Positions 26,083 through 34,890 of a stretch of 64,000 nucleotides of DNA are shown one piece after another (the stretch's first letter is position 1; every line of letters starts with the position of its first letter). Made by a program: the position numbers and the translations under genes. Under the pieces are notes generated by a model that ran no database searches, had not been told where the DNA came from, and saw only the letters and a program-made list of their open reading frames with translations. The DNA is taken from the NCBI GenBank assembly GCA_018399055.1, contig CP073762.1, positions 1,054,001-1,118,000 on the forward strand. The letters are read 5' to 3'. Origin of the DNA: Simkaniaceae bacterium (GTDB taxonomy: Bacteria; Chlamydiota; Chlamydiia; Chlamydiales; Simkaniaceae).

Positions 26083-26865
26083 ATGAAAATAGGTATTGTC
26101 GGATGTGGGGTGATGGGAAGTGCCATGGCTCGAATCATCAAAGATCATGAAGAGGTGTTTCTCTATACAAGACATGCAGAAAAGATCAAAGATTTGGCCA
26201 AAGAAAAGGGCGTGACACTTTGCTCTTCCTTCGAAGAAATCGGAAATTCCTGCGATGCTGTTGTCCTAGCTGTAAAACCTAAGGATCTTGAGGAAGTTGC
26301 AGAGGAACTCGATCCAGCTTTGGAAAAAGGGGTGTTTCTTCTCAGTATTCTTGTAGGAACCCCTCTTTCTCGGTTGAGAAGCCATTTTTCCAACCCTAAA
26401 GTCTTTCGACTCCTTCCAAATATCCCCCTCCTTTGCGGAATGGGGTTGATTGGAGTGGCAGATGAAGATGAGGTATTAGCTGAAGATAAAAGAAAGGTTG
26501 ATCAGATCTTAAAGGGATTGGGGACAACAGTTTGGCTTGATGAGAAGCTAATGAACCCTTTCGCAGCTCTTACAGGCTCAAGTCCTGCATTTATCTATCT
26601 AATAATTGAAGCAATGATTCAGGCAGGGATCACTGTTGGATTCAAAAGTGCAGAGGCCAAAGAACTTGTCTTGAGGACCATTGAAGGATCTGTTGCTTTG
26701 CTTAGACATACAGATGCAGAGGTGAGTGAGGCTCGGAATGCTGTCTCTTCACCTGGGGGAACAACAATAGCGGGTCTAAACGAGATGGAGAGACTGAATG
26801 TCCGACATGGCGTGATTTCTGGGATTCTACAGACCCTTCAGAAAGGGAAAGAGATGGAAGGATAG
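26083..26865 (+). CDS. proC: Pyrroline-5-carboxylate reductase
   Basis: 260 residues, normal length. N-terminal Rossmann motif IGIVGCGVMGSAMARII, VVLAVKPKDLEEV, RLLPNIPLLCGMG, and the family signature at the C-terminal half: ALTGSSPAFIYLIIEAM and AVSSPGGTTIAGLNEME. Reduces 1-pyrroline-5-carboxylate to proline. The last 164 bases are also read on the other strand by the 523-residue membrane protein gene. Single gene by spacing. Confidence 0.93.
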   Translation: MKIGIVGCGVMGSAMARIIKDHEEVFLYTRHAEKIKDLAKEKGVTLCSSFEEIGNSCDAVVLAVKPKDLEEVAEELDPALEKGVFLLSILVGTPLSRLRSHFSNPKVFRLLPNIPLLCGMGLIGVADEDEVLAEDKRKVDQILKGLGTTVWLDEKLMNPFAALTGSSPAFIYLIIEAMIQAGITVGFKSAEAKELVLRTIEGSVALLRHTDAEVSEARNAVSSPGGTTIAGLNEMERLNVRHGVISGILQTLQKGKEMEG

Positions 26866-28273
26866 CTTCCATTTTCTCGGGGTTGAGAGACCAGCTTGGC
26901 AGGACACTTTCGTACTCATAATCAAGCGGGTTCACGACTTTCTGGCGAAACTTTTGCTGCTTTATCTCAGGCTTTGGTTCTTCCCAGATTCTCTTTCGAA
27001 TAAATTCAGGAACACATTTCTTCGGTTCAAAGGTCCATCCACGAGAGTCAAGAGATCCAGAATAGACAAAAACCCTAGCTAAGGCAAAAGTTGTCGCAAT
27101 CCCGACCAATAAGAAGGGAAGAAATGCAGGACAAGCGACACACATTGTCACTAGAGATGCGGCTGCGAATACAAGAGCTATAATTCCCAAGATATGAGCG
27201 ATCTTCTTTTTCTTTGATTGGCTATGAATATCGTCTGCAAGACGGAGACCTTCCTTTATCGCTTCACTGTTGTTTTTTACAACCCCACTAAGAATAGGGG
27301 AAACTGTCTCACTTGCTTCACTAACCATCCAAGGACGGACGCGTCGCGCAAGATTCTTCTTTTTAATCGCTAATTCTTCTCGCAACTTCTCGATGGTAAT
27401 CTCTTGAATCTCCCCGAGACTCTTCTCTTGGTTCTTCTGAAGAACATCAGAGTGGATTTTGATTACTTCCTCTGGATTAAGCTGCAGATATTGCTCTTCT
27501 AAGTGCTTTAGGTCCTTCATGACAGCAAGGCGCGCAATCTCCTCAAGAGGAGAAGCGTACTTTTTGAGGATTAGATCCGCATCATAAGGGTTGTCTTCAA
27601 GTTCCTCATTCATTTGATTGAAGAGCTTCTTGACATCTTCAAACTGCTCTCCATAAAGCTGTTTAAGACTCTCAGGATCCTTATTCACTAATTCAGCCAT
27701 ATCTTCGATGGCCTCAGAGCTTTTTGAGGAGTCGAAATCACTCACCATGTAGCGAAGGTTTGAGAGAAAGTCAAAATCAAACTGATTTTCAAACTTATGC
27801 TGTCGATCTAAAGACCAAGCATCTACTACTCCCTCAATGATACAAAGGGCTATTCCTGCACCATACGCAATGGGAAGAAGCAAAACGACACTTGCGGGAA
27901 TAATTCCAAACCCAATCCCATAACCTACGAGAAACCCAGTTGCACTGACAAAGTTTGCGGGCATTCCTAATAGCCGGGCTGAGGCGTCACAGATTTCCTC
28001 TGTGTCTCCGTGTTCAATTGAATGGCTTAATGATTTAAGAGTATAATAGATATCGATTGGTAAATATAAAAGATTTGAGCTTCCTGGGTAGTTAGGAAAC
28101 CCAGCGACCTCATAGGGTGCAATTTTGTCTGGATCGGTCACATGATGTCGAAAAACATCTGCAATTTTGAGATGGTTTTCATGCGTGGAACTGCCGTCAC
28201 CCTCTTTCGGAATAAGGTGAGGAACTAAAACGAAGCTTTGAATTACGTCATTTACTGAAGTATTAGTTTCCAT
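26702..28273 (-). CDS. Inc-like membrane protein with two bilobed hydrophobic domains
   Basis: 523 residues, no signal peptide. Hydrophobic pair 1 at about 107-150 (FVSATGFLVGYGIGFGIIP, then SVVLLLPIAYGAGIALCII) and pair 2 at about 361-406 (ILGIIALVFAAASLVTMCVA, then FLPFLLVGIATTFALARVFV). Between them a long charged helical region (EEIARLAVMKDLKHLEEQYL; EIQEITIEKLREELAIKKKN). Paired hydrophobic segments split by a short turn are the hallmark of chlamydial inclusion-membrane proteins, so a type III-secreted host-membrane role is inferred. The C-terminal 54 residues are encoded antisense to proC. Confidence 0.65.
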   Translation of the reverse strand: METNTSVNDVIQSFVLVPHLIPKEGDGSSTHENHLKIADVFRHHVTDPDKIAPYEVAGFPNYPGSSNLLYLPIDIYYTLKSLSHSIEHGDTEEICDASARLLGMPANFVSATGFLVGYGIGFGIIPASVVLLLPIAYGAGIALCIIEGVVDAWSLDRQHKFENQFDFDFLSNLRYMVSDFDSSKSSEAIEDMAELVNKDPESLKQLYGEQFEDVKKLFNQMNEELEDNPYDADLILKKYASPLEEIARLAVMKDLKHLEEQYLQLNPEEVIKIHSDVLQKNQEKSLGEIQEITIEKLREELAIKKKNLARRVRPWMVSEASETVSPILSGVVKNNSEAIKEGLRLADDIHSQSKKKKIAHILGIIALVFAAASLVTMCVACPAFLPFLLVGIATTFALARVFVYSGSLDSRGWTFEPKKCVPEFIRKRIWEEPKPEIKQQKFRQKVVNPLDYEYESVLPSWSLNPEKMEAILPSLSLSEGSVESQKSRHVGHSVSPSRLDPLLLFPQVKRQHSEPHSPLHLYV

Positions 28274-28411
28274 TATTTAGTACCTGGTTGTCCACTTTTA
28301 ATGAATATATTATAACAAAAATATAAATATTAGTAAACCATTGTGTATAAGTAACATAATAATTAAAATTTTAGTTGCACGTATTAAATTTTTAAATATA
28401 ATGAAATCGAT

Positions 28412-29038
28412 ATGAATAAAATTTTAATTTGCCTGTCCTTCGTTTTTTTCGGATCTCTTTTTGGCGGAAGTTACCCAGTTAAAAATTTTTCTTACCTATT
28501 GGGGAGGTTGGAGGGAATCAATGATTCGGTGCTCGAGATGCACTTCACGCTCTATCAAGGATATGTCAAGAATACCAATGCTCTAGCTCAGTCTCTCAGA
28601 GAGATAGATGACAAAACCATCGCCTACGGTGCTTTAAAAAGACGCTTTGGCTGGGAGTTCGATGGAATGGTTCTTCACGAGCTCTATTTCGAGAATCTTG
28701 GAGGAAAACAGGCTCTGTCATCCAAGAGCTCTCTTCATCACAAAATTGTAGAAAATTTTGGTTCTTTCGAGAAATGGAGACAAAATTTCTTTGCTACAGG
28801 AATGATCCGAGGAATCGGGTGGGTGATTCTTTATCAAGATCCTATTGATGGGCAACTTCACAATATTTGGGTGGATGAACACAACATCAATCACCTTGCA
28901 GGAGGTAAGCCTCTTCTTATCATGGATGTGTGGGAGCATGCGTATCTTACAGAGTATGGTCTGAATCGCGGAGGGTATATCGAGGCTTTTTATAAGAATA
29001 TCGATTGGGGCGTCGTTGAGCGTCGGTTTCAGAAATAA
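28412..29038 (+). CDS. Exported Fe/Mn superoxide dismutase
   Basis: 208 residues. Starts with a signal peptide (MNKILICLSFVFFGSLFGGS), unusual for the Fe/Mn family. Metal ligands can be placed: His in VLEMHFTLYQGYVKN, His in MVLHELYFENLGG, and Asp and His in LIMDVWEHAYLTEYGLNRGG. The helix-1 second His pair of classic SODs is replaced by Tyr-Gln, as in the 'HFxLYxGYVKNTN' branch seen in some predatory and environmental bacteria. Would detoxify superoxide in the periplasm or outside. Next gene also encodes an exported enzyme; the two lie 59 bases apart. Confidence 0.88.
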   Translation: MNKILICLSFVFFGSLFGGSYPVKNFSYLLGRLEGINDSVLEMHFTLYQGYVKNTNALAQSLREIDDKTIAYGALKRRFGWEFDGMVLHELYFENLGGKQALSSKSSLHHKIVENFGSFEKWRQNFFATGMIRGIGWVILYQDPIDGQLHNIWVDEHNINHLAGGKPLLIMDVWEHAYLTEYGLNRGGYIEAFYKNIDWGVVERRFQK

Positions 29039-29097
29039 CATTATTGCTCTCTAGTCACTTTACTGATAGAGTCTATGTATGGTAAGGTTCGGTAGTT

Positions 29098-29841
29098 ATG
29101 AGAAATTTGTTATTGGCAATTAGTATGTTGTGGGCGTTGGGTCTAAGTGGAACGGAAGTTGCGATTGTCACTGTTCCAAAGTCAGGGACTCATCTGATAA
29201 AAAAACTCCTCAAGTTAGTGGATGAGAAGGGGCATTATCCGACTTACCATACTGATGAGTTTTATGCGTCCAAAGAATTAATGGAGTGCTACCAGAAAAG
29301 GGTTCTTCTGGTGCGAGATCCACGCGATGTTTGTCTATCATGGATTTGCTATATTGTATCCGGACAAGCAGATGGAGTAGACGACAATATCCGCAATTTG
29401 CCAGATGAAGCAAAAGTTCATTTTCGAGAGCTTGGGATAGACAGGCAACTAGAATACGTGATTCGAGGGCATAGTCAGCAATCGGAAGTTTCAGGAGTTC
29501 ATCCAACATTGATTTATTTTCCTCTCAGCCCGTATGAGGTAGCTGCAAAACATGCGTGTGATTCTGGAACCTTCACTTGCCGGTTTGAAAACCTTATAGG
29601 CCCGCAAGGAGGAGGAAACTCTAATACTCAACGAATAGAGATAAAGAAACTTCTAACGTTTTTGGACATTCAAATCAGTGATGAAATGTTTGAAAAGGTT
29701 GTTGGGGAGCTTTTTGGAGGAACAAAGACGTTCAATAAGGGACAGGTGGGACAGTGGAAGAAAGGCTTTAATCGAAAAAACAAAAAGCTATTTCAAAAGA
29801 AATGTTCACACTTGCTTACGACTTTTGGCTACGGGTCCTAA
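29098..29841 (+). CDS. Exported sulfotransferase-domain protein
   Basis: 247 residues. Signal-peptide-like start (MRNLLLAISMLWALGLSG) followed at once by the PAPS 5'-phosphosulfate loop VPKSGTHLIKKLL. The 3'-phosphate-binding element is RVLLVRDPRDVCLSW and the C-terminal PAPS signature TFNKGQVGQWKKGF is present, so the fold is that of eukaryotic-like cytosolic sulfotransferases. PAPS is a cytosolic host metabolite, so an exported enzyme suggests action in the host (inference). The 3' end overlaps the convergent TMEM14 gene by 36 bases. Confidence 0.8.
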   Translation: MRNLLLAISMLWALGLSGTEVAIVTVPKSGTHLIKKLLKLVDEKGHYPTYHTDEFYASKELMECYQKRVLLVRDPRDVCLSWICYIVSGQADGVDDNIRNLPDEAKVHFRELGIDRQLEYVIRGHSQQSEVSGVHPTLIYFPLSPYEVAAKHACDSGTFTCRFENLIGPQGGGNSNTQRIEIKKLLTFLDIQISDEMFEKVVGELFGGTKTFNKGQVGQWKKGFNRKNKKLFQKKCSHLLTTFGYGS

Positions 29842-30168
29842 TTTTTTGAGGATAAACATCAGAACAATAAGGGTCGCGGTTGTGAGAAGAAGCATTGCCC
29901 CAGCTGGAAAAAGAGCCTGAGTAATGACAAACCGATAGGAGAAGAACGCGTCTAGAAGAAGAATTAGCACGATTGCCGTCATTAATCCCCATCGATGAAA
30001 GGTCAGAATTTTAATACTTAAGTAGAGGAGTGATAGACCAAATAGACTTCCCATTACTAAAGATGGCATGCTTTGCTTCATTGCAAAGCCCAGGACGCCT
30101 CCTGAGAAGACAAAGATTGCATAAATAAGTGTGATAAATCCAATTTTTTTGAACGCTCGCTTTTCCAT
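29806..30168 (-). CDS. TMEM14-family small membrane protein
   Basis: About 120 residues from the ATG at 30168 (MEKRAFKKIGFITLIYAIFV), chosen because the frame before it is not like the family. Four transmembrane segments with GGVLGFAMKQSMPSLVMGSL, typical of the TMEM14/UPF0136 family, and FVITQALFPAGAMLLL. Eukaryotic members are implicated in mitochondrial porphyrin and fatty-acid traffic; the bacterial role is unknown. Divergent from tsaC. Confidence 0.72.
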   Translation of the reverse strand: MEKRAFKKIGFITLIYAIFVFSGGVLGFAMKQSMPSLVMGSLFGLSLLYLSIKILTFHRWGLMTAIVLILLLDAFFSYRFVITQALFPAGAMLLLTTATLIVLMFILKKLGPVAKSRKQV

Positions 30169-30288
30169 CCCACCATTGTAACCATTTTTTGGGAAATTGC
30201 AAGTGAAAATACAAAAACAATCAGGGGTTGTATTTAAATTGTAAAATGGTAATAATGCTTTGACTAAATTGTTAGTAAATGGGAACAC

Positions 30289-31260
30289 ATGTACACCGAA
30301 TACTTTGGACCGGTAAATCGCGAAGATCTTGGATGCTCTTCGGCTCAGCTTGAGAGTGCAGCACGAAAACTGCAGCAGGGCGGGCTTGTTGCGTTTCCGT
30401 CTGAAACTGTTTATGGTCTCGGGGCAACAATCTTGAATGAAGGAGCTTTAAAGAGGCTTTATCAAGTTAAAGAACGCTCTGAAGATTGTTCACTTCCAAT
30501 TCATATTGCTAACTTTAGTCAGCTCCAATTTGTTGCAGTAGATATCCCTCTAGAGGCTCATGCTCTTGCTAAGGAGTTTCTTCCTGGCCCACTCACTCTC
30601 ATCTTGAAAAAGAGCCCGAACTTGTCGCCTCTCATTACTGGGGGGAAAGAGACGATTGCGATCCGAATTTCATCGGATCCTATTGCCCGCCGGTTGATTG
30701 AACTGACAGGCTGTCCTCTCGCTGTTCCTTCTGCTAACCAGTCGGGGAAACCGAGTCCTATTAAAGCAAGTCATGTTCTTGAAGACTTTAACGGGAAAAT
30801 TGAGGGTTTGGTTGATGGAGGGGAAACGCAGTTTGGAATGGAGTCAACTTTGATCTCTCTAGAAGATCCAACACGCCCAACTCTTTATCGTTTTGGTGTG
30901 ATTTCACAGAGAGAAATTGAGCGAGTGCTCAATAGAAAGGTGTTAGTTCATCCTCTAGCTTTGGTTTTAAATGGGAACTCAAATCTTACAAAAATGCGCA
31001 GTGCTGTGCGCCTATTTTCTTCTTGGGATGAGATGAAAATCTATCTCAAACTCAGCTCAAAAAGCAAGCGCTTGATTATGAGCGAAGAACCGTCTTTGGT
31101 AAATGGTGGGGATCACTTTCAGTTAAAGCCTACTAATCTATATGAAGGGCTCCGTGTGGCTGAACGTGATGGCTATGCAGAGGTACTTGTCTTATGCACT
31201 CCAAAATTGAAGCAAAATATCCTTCTACTCAATCGCCTGAAACAAATAGCTAGAACTTAG
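30289..31260 (+). CDS. tsaC: Threonylcarbamoyl-AMP synthase (Sua5/TsaC type)
   Basis: 323 residues. N-terminal YrdC domain: GGLVAFPSETVYGLGA, LYQVKERSEDCSLPIHIAN, KEFLPGPLTLILKKS, AIRISSDPIARRLI, PLAVPSANQSGKPSP and MESTLISLEDPTRPTLYRFG. The additional C-terminal 110 residues (LFSSWDEMKIYLKL onward) correspond in position to the Sua5 domain but look divergent. Makes TC-AMP for t6A37 of ANN-decoding tRNAs. Stops 12 bases before a convergent gene. Confidence 0.9.
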   Translation: MYTEYFGPVNREDLGCSSAQLESAARKLQQGGLVAFPSETVYGLGATILNEGALKRLYQVKERSEDCSLPIHIANFSQLQFVAVDIPLEAHALAKEFLPGPLTLILKKSPNLSPLITGGKETIAIRISSDPIARRLIELTGCPLAVPSANQSGKPSPIKASHVLEDFNGKIEGLVDGGETQFGMESTLISLEDPTRPTLYRFGVISQREIERVLNRKVLVHPLALVLNGNSNLTKMRSAVRLFSSWDEMKIYLKLSSKSKRLIMSEEPSLVNGGDHFQLKPTNLYEGLRVAERDGYAEVLVLCTPKLKQNILLLNRLKQIART

Positions 31261-31271
31261 GGCTTTCTAAG

Positions 31272-31703
31272 TCAATTAGTCAGCTTATTCTTAAATGAGC
31301 TCTTAGAGACATTATCTAGTTCGTCGGTAATATCGTCGAGGACGTGAAAAAGAGGAACTTTCCTGCGGTGTCCATATTGGATGAAAGCAGAAAGAAGGTG
31401 TTTAAGTGGAGAATCAGGGTTCTTTATGTCGTAGCTGCGAGCGGCGTCGATAAGCGTTGTTTCTCCAATAAAGGGGGCGCCCCAAGGAGTTGAAAGAGCA
31501 AAGTGAACTACCTCAGCTTGTTCTTTTAACTTTGTTGTTCCAAGCGCAAGTGTTGCATCGGCATCAAGCTTTTGAATATCCTCAGCAATTTTTTCAAGAA
31601 ACTTTGGGTCATTTGCGATAGTGTCTTGAGAAAGTAGCATCTCCCAATCGTCATGAAGGGTATGAAGATCTGTGCGCAGTTTGTCTATGATTTCTTGTTT
31701 CAT
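31272..31703 (-). CDS. Hypothetical protein, 143 residues
   Basis: Soluble, mostly helical (MKQEIIDKLRTDLHTLHDDW; LEKIAEDIQKLDADATLALG; PLKHLLSAFIQYGHRRKVPL). Not recognised. ATG overlaps the stop of the phosphatase gene by 4 bases, so it belongs to the AsmA-like / histidine phosphatase / this gene transcript. Confidence 0.6.
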   Translation of the reverse strand: MKQEIIDKLRTDLHTLHDDWEMLLSQDTIANDPKFLEKIAEDIQKLDADATLALGTTKLKEQAEVVHFALSTPWGAPFIGETTLIDAARSYDIKNPDSPLKHLLSAFIQYGHRRKVPLFHVLDDITDELDNVSKSSFKNKLTN

Positions 31704-32281
31704 TTACTCTTCCTACTATAGTGAGACGTGTCATTCCAAAGCTTTAAAGCTCGTTTAGTATGTTCATATCCTAAAATAGAAAGGGATGCTGTGGCAAGAG
31801 AAAAACGTCTTGAGCTATCGATTGGAAGTTCAAGCCACTGCGTAACAAAGGAACGTGAAAAATGACCACTAGTAAAGACAGCAATTTTCCCTTCTAATCC
31901 CTCCACTTTTTTTACGAATTTATTTGTTCGTGCTAGGAGCGCTTCAATGGACTCTCCGTTTGGGGCTCCGTGGGTAAAGACATTCCATTTTGGATTTGTT
32001 TCATGAATTTCTTTGGAAGTCATTCCTTCGTAAGCACCATAGTCTACTTCTACAAGGTCTTTATCAATTTGGGGATCAAATCCGCAGATTTTGCAGGTGT
32101 CAAGTGCTCGTTTAAGAGGGCTCGAAAAAATATGGTTAAACTTAATGGACTCTATGCGCCTCCCTAAAGAAGCAGCCTGGCATTCTCCTATGTCTGTGAG
32201 AGGGATATCGGTTAGACCGGTATGTTTCCCGTCTCGAGCCCACTCCGTTTCCCCATGACGGATGATATAGACTTCTCTCAC
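31700..32281 (-). CDS. Histidine phosphatase family protein (phosphoglycerate mutase-like)
   Basis: 193 residues. Catalytic motif VYIIRHGETEWARDGKHTGL with His at about residue 8, LTDIGECQAASLGRRI, FSSPLKRALDTC, DLVEVDYGAYEGMTSKEI, and the second catalytic His in AVFTSGHFSRSFV. Could be a sugar-phosphate or nucleotide phosphatase rather than a mutase; substrate unknown. Overlaps both neighbours by 4 bases in one operon. Confidence 0.87.
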   Translation of the reverse strand: MREVYIIRHGETEWARDGKHTGLTDIPLTDIGECQAASLGRRIESIKFNHIFSSPLKRALDTCKICGFDPQIDKDLVEVDYGAYEGMTSKEIHETNPKWNVFTHGAPNGESIEALLARTNKFVKKVEGLEGKIAVFTSGHFSRSFVTQWLELPIDSSRRFSLATASLSILGYEHTKRALKLWNDTSHYSRKSK

Positions 32282-33054
32282 TGGGCCTCTTCAAACTCCA
32301 CTTCATAGTCTTCCCAATCGTTATCGAGAAGAATGACATCGGAGAAAAGTCCTTTTATGGAGTCCATAACCCCTCCTCCTGAATCACCTGAATCCAGAAC
32401 ACCTTCAAGCATATTTTGAAGACCCTCTGTGCTGAAGATATTGCGAAGTGTTTCCTTCATGACGATATTCATGATCTGCGAGGTGGGAAGGCCCCCTTCG
32501 CTACTAATATTTGTCAGCTCGATCCGATCAATGGGTCGTAGTTTTCGGTTTTCTTTTCCGCCCGTCTTGTAGGCAAGCTCTATCTGAAGATCTGTAAGAA
32601 CTAGCTTTTTAATAAGAACGGAGGTCGATTTTTCCGTCTTCTTTGCTTTATCTTTTTCTTCACTAGCAGACTTGCTCATATTATTCATAATTGTCGTCCA
32701 GTTCCCATTCTTGCTCTTGGGAGAATCAAACTCTAGGCCCACATAGATATCATCCATTGTCATTTCTTCGATCACAACATTATCGTCAAAGAAGCGGGTA
32801 AGGGGGACGTTAACTCCTATTTCTTTAACGGAAAGAGCGCGAGGGGTCTTTTTATATTCAGGTGGATTTCCCACACGAATTGAGTCAACGCGCACAGTAG
32901 ATGGGCTAACTTGAATGTCTCCAATCGTGACAGATACCCCCGCTTGTTTCGATAATTTGTGAGAAACAATTGTAGGAAGCATATTCCAAACAAGGATTCC
33001 TCCAAGAATTAAAACAACAATAATTCCGAAAATAATGATGAGAGCCTTTTTCAT
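32278..33054 (-). CDS. AsmA/DUF748-like membrane-anchored protein
   Basis: 258 residues from the ATG at 33054 (MKKALIIIFGIIVVLILGGI), chosen as it starts a clean signal anchor; four extra residues upstream are possible. After the N-terminal transmembrane segment comes the AsmA-like start: ISHKLSKQAGVSVTIGDIQVSPSTVRV-type sequence at about 29-60 and VPLTRFFDDNVVIEEMTMDD. Charged Lys/Glu tract at about 130-145. AsmA-like proteins are implicated in envelope lipid transport or assembly. First gene of the three-gene operon. Confidence 0.65.
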   Translation of the reverse strand: MKKALIIIFGIIVVLILGGILVWNMLPTIVSHKLSKQAGVSVTIGDIQVSPSTVRVDSIRVGNPPEYKKTPRALSVKEIGVNVPLTRFFDDNVVIEEMTMDDIYVGLEFDSPKSKNGNWTTIMNNMSKSASEEKDKAKKTEKSTSVLIKKLVLTDLQIELAYKTGGKENRKLRPIDRIELTNISSEGGLPTSQIMNIVMKETLRNIFSTEGLQNMLEGVLDSGDSGGGVMDSIKGLFSDVILLDNDWEDYEVEFEEAQ

Positions 33055-33143
33055 ACATAGCACCATGTAGTTAGTCTTTATTCGGACTATTTCTGATTAA
33101 GAATTATTTGACCAGTATTTTCTATTTTCTTCAAATTAGCCCT

Positions 33144-34166
33144 CTAAAAATTGAAGGAAGCACGGGTTGTCAGACCATGTAGAGAGACAAGACCTGTGTT
33201 CAGCCAGGTTTGTTTTGCTTGGTCGGCAGGTGCACTTGTCGAGCGGAACACTTCTTGAAGATTGCTCCAGATTGTCATTTCATACCCAGTAAAAATTTCC
33301 ATTCTCCACGAATTAAAACTCTTTTGATAAGAAGGTCCGAGAAGAAACTGTAGCGTGTAGGAGGCTCTGTAGTCATCGTAGCGTACATCTCGAATAGGGA
33401 CTGCTGGATTGTCTCCAGGCTGAGGGATCACGCTGGTTTCTTGTTTAGCATGGTTTTGATAGTGGCCGACGACAAGACCGGTGGTTACTTTTCCAGTAGC
33501 GTAAAAGTCGCGTCCCCAAAACCAGTCGAAGCTAAGTCCGGCACGCAGTCCAAAACCCCAGTATTTCCACCGGTTATTAATCATCGTATTATTTAGCTGC
33601 GCGTCAAAATAACGCACCTTCCACCCCTGATGGAGCCATACTCCAGTCAGGCCTCCAAGAACCTTCATGCGCAAGTGGGGGTTATCAAAAGGGTGAAAGA
33701 CTCGGTGAGCCATGAGTTCTGCCATCTTGTAATGGAGATAAATATGACTTGTCGTATGATCCACAGGGGCTGGAAAAACTTGGGGGTAGGTTCCAGTAAT
33801 GAAACGGTTTTCATGTGCTGGTGGGCGCTTGGCTCTGTCATGTCCCTGCAAATGGATGTAGGTCCATTGGAAATCAGCTTCCCAAAAATTGAGAGCACGA
33901 TAGTAACCAAGAGCAAAGCGGTAGCCCGGTTCCCAGTTAAACTTTGCTCGCTCTATATTTCCCTGAGCATACGAATCGCTCTGACCCCATGAGGGTGAGT
34001 CCATTCGAATAGCGTAGTCTAGTGCGCCTTCACTCACTGTCCAGTAAAGGGCTTCACCAGAAACGAGAAATGTCTCATCATTTTTATTAAATAGATCCCC
34101 GTTTTCCTCTGTTTGAGCAAACATCAGAACTGGAAAAGTAAGTAAGAGGAGGAGCTTTTTATGCAT
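33144..34166 (-). CDS. MOMP-like outer membrane protein (Lpg1974 family)
   Basis: 340 residues: signal peptide (MHKKLLLLLTFPVLMFAQ), LVSGEALYWTVSEGALDYAI near the N-terminus, FNWEPGYRFALGYYRALNFW, WGFGLRAGLSFDWFWGRDFY, and a C-terminal aromatic strand TTRASFNF. Same layout as the porin at 1593-2741 but diverged. Surface porin or adhesin. AAAGGA lies 8 bases before the ATG. Overlaps the uridine kinase stop by 8 bases and so shares a transcript with it and probably with the histone-fold gene. Confidence 0.78.
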   Translation of the reverse strand: MHKKLLLLLTFPVLMFAQTEENGDLFNKNDETFLVSGEALYWTVSEGALDYAIRMDSPSWGQSDSYAQGNIERAKFNWEPGYRFALGYYRALNFWEADFQWTYIHLQGHDRAKRPPAHENRFITGTYPQVFPAPVDHTTSHIYLHYKMAELMAHRVFHPFDNPHLRMKVLGGLTGVWLHQGWKVRYFDAQLNNTMINNRWKYWGFGLRAGLSFDWFWGRDFYATGKVTTGLVVGHYQNHAKQETSVIPQPGDNPAVPIRDVRYDDYRASYTLQFLLGPSYQKSFNSWRMEIFTGYEMTIWSNLQEVFRSTSAPADQAKQTWLNTGLVSLHGLTTRASFNF

Positions 34167-34890
34167 CGTTATTTCCTTTGCATGTTTGGTATGTCAGAGA
34201 AGGGGTAACCATTTGACTGAGCTGGCCGGAAATAAAGTCGAGAACGACTTCGTTTTGTCCTTCATTGGGGATAATCAGGTCGGCATAAGCCTTGCTCGGA
34301 GCAACATGTTTTAAAAACATAGGGCGCACCGTTAAAAGATACTGCCTTTGGATATCTGGAAACTTTCGTCCCCGCTCTATGCGGCGGCAGAGGCAGATGT
34401 CCATATCGGCATCAACAAAGATCTTCATCTCAAAAAGATTGCGCACCTCTGGAACAGCCAAAATAAGGCATTCTTCTAGAATTGTGATATCCTTTGGCTC
34501 AATTTTGACAGTTTCTTTTGTTCGGCTATGGGTTACGAAATCATAGACAGGGCACTCTATAGAACGTCCATCCTTAAGCATTTTAAGGTGAGTGGTTAAA
34601 AGATCAAAATCAATCGATGCAGGAGCATCAAAATTTGTTTCACTGCGTTCTTTTATTGATAGATGGGAGAGATCTTTGTAGTAGCTATCTTGGCAAATGA
34701 TCGCAACCTCTTTTCCCAAGGCCTTCTTCATTTTTGTAGCAAAAGTTGTTTTTCCAGCCCCTGAAGCTCCTGCAATCCCAATCATAATCGAGGAGGCAAA
34801 GAGAAGGGGCTTAAAAAAACATAAAAGAAATAAAAACTTAAGCTTCAAAATCGCGATCCATGACAGTTTTTCTTCCATCCGCTTGAGCAT
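34159..34890 (-). CDS. udk: Uridine kinase family protein with hydrophobic N-terminal extension
   Basis: P-loop IGIAGASGAGKTTFATKM at about residues 37-54 of this frame, ICQDSYYKDLSHLS, ETNFDAPASIDFDLL, YDFVTHSRTKE and the lid RRIERGRKF all fit uridine/cytidine kinases. The start is undecided: ATG 34785 gives the bare kinase, while longer starts (TTG 34848, ATG 34878 or ATG 34890) add a segment KLKFLFLLCFFKPLLFASS resembling a signal peptide; none has a clear ribosome site. The longer forms overlap the 3' end of the histone-fold gene. Salvages host or extracellular uridine by phosphorylation. Confidence 0.78.
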   Translation of the reverse strand: MLKRMEEKLSWIAILKLKFLFLLCFFKPLLFASSIMIGIAGASGAGKTTFATKMKKALGKEVAIICQDSYYKDLSHLSIKERSETNFDAPASIDFDLLTTHLKMLKDGRSIECPVYDFVTHSRTKETVKIEPKDITILEECLILAVPEVRNLFEMKIFVDADMDICLCRRIERGRKFPDIQRQYLLTVRPMFLKHVAPSKAYADLIIPNEGQNEVVLDFISGQLSQMVTPSLTYQTCKGNNDA

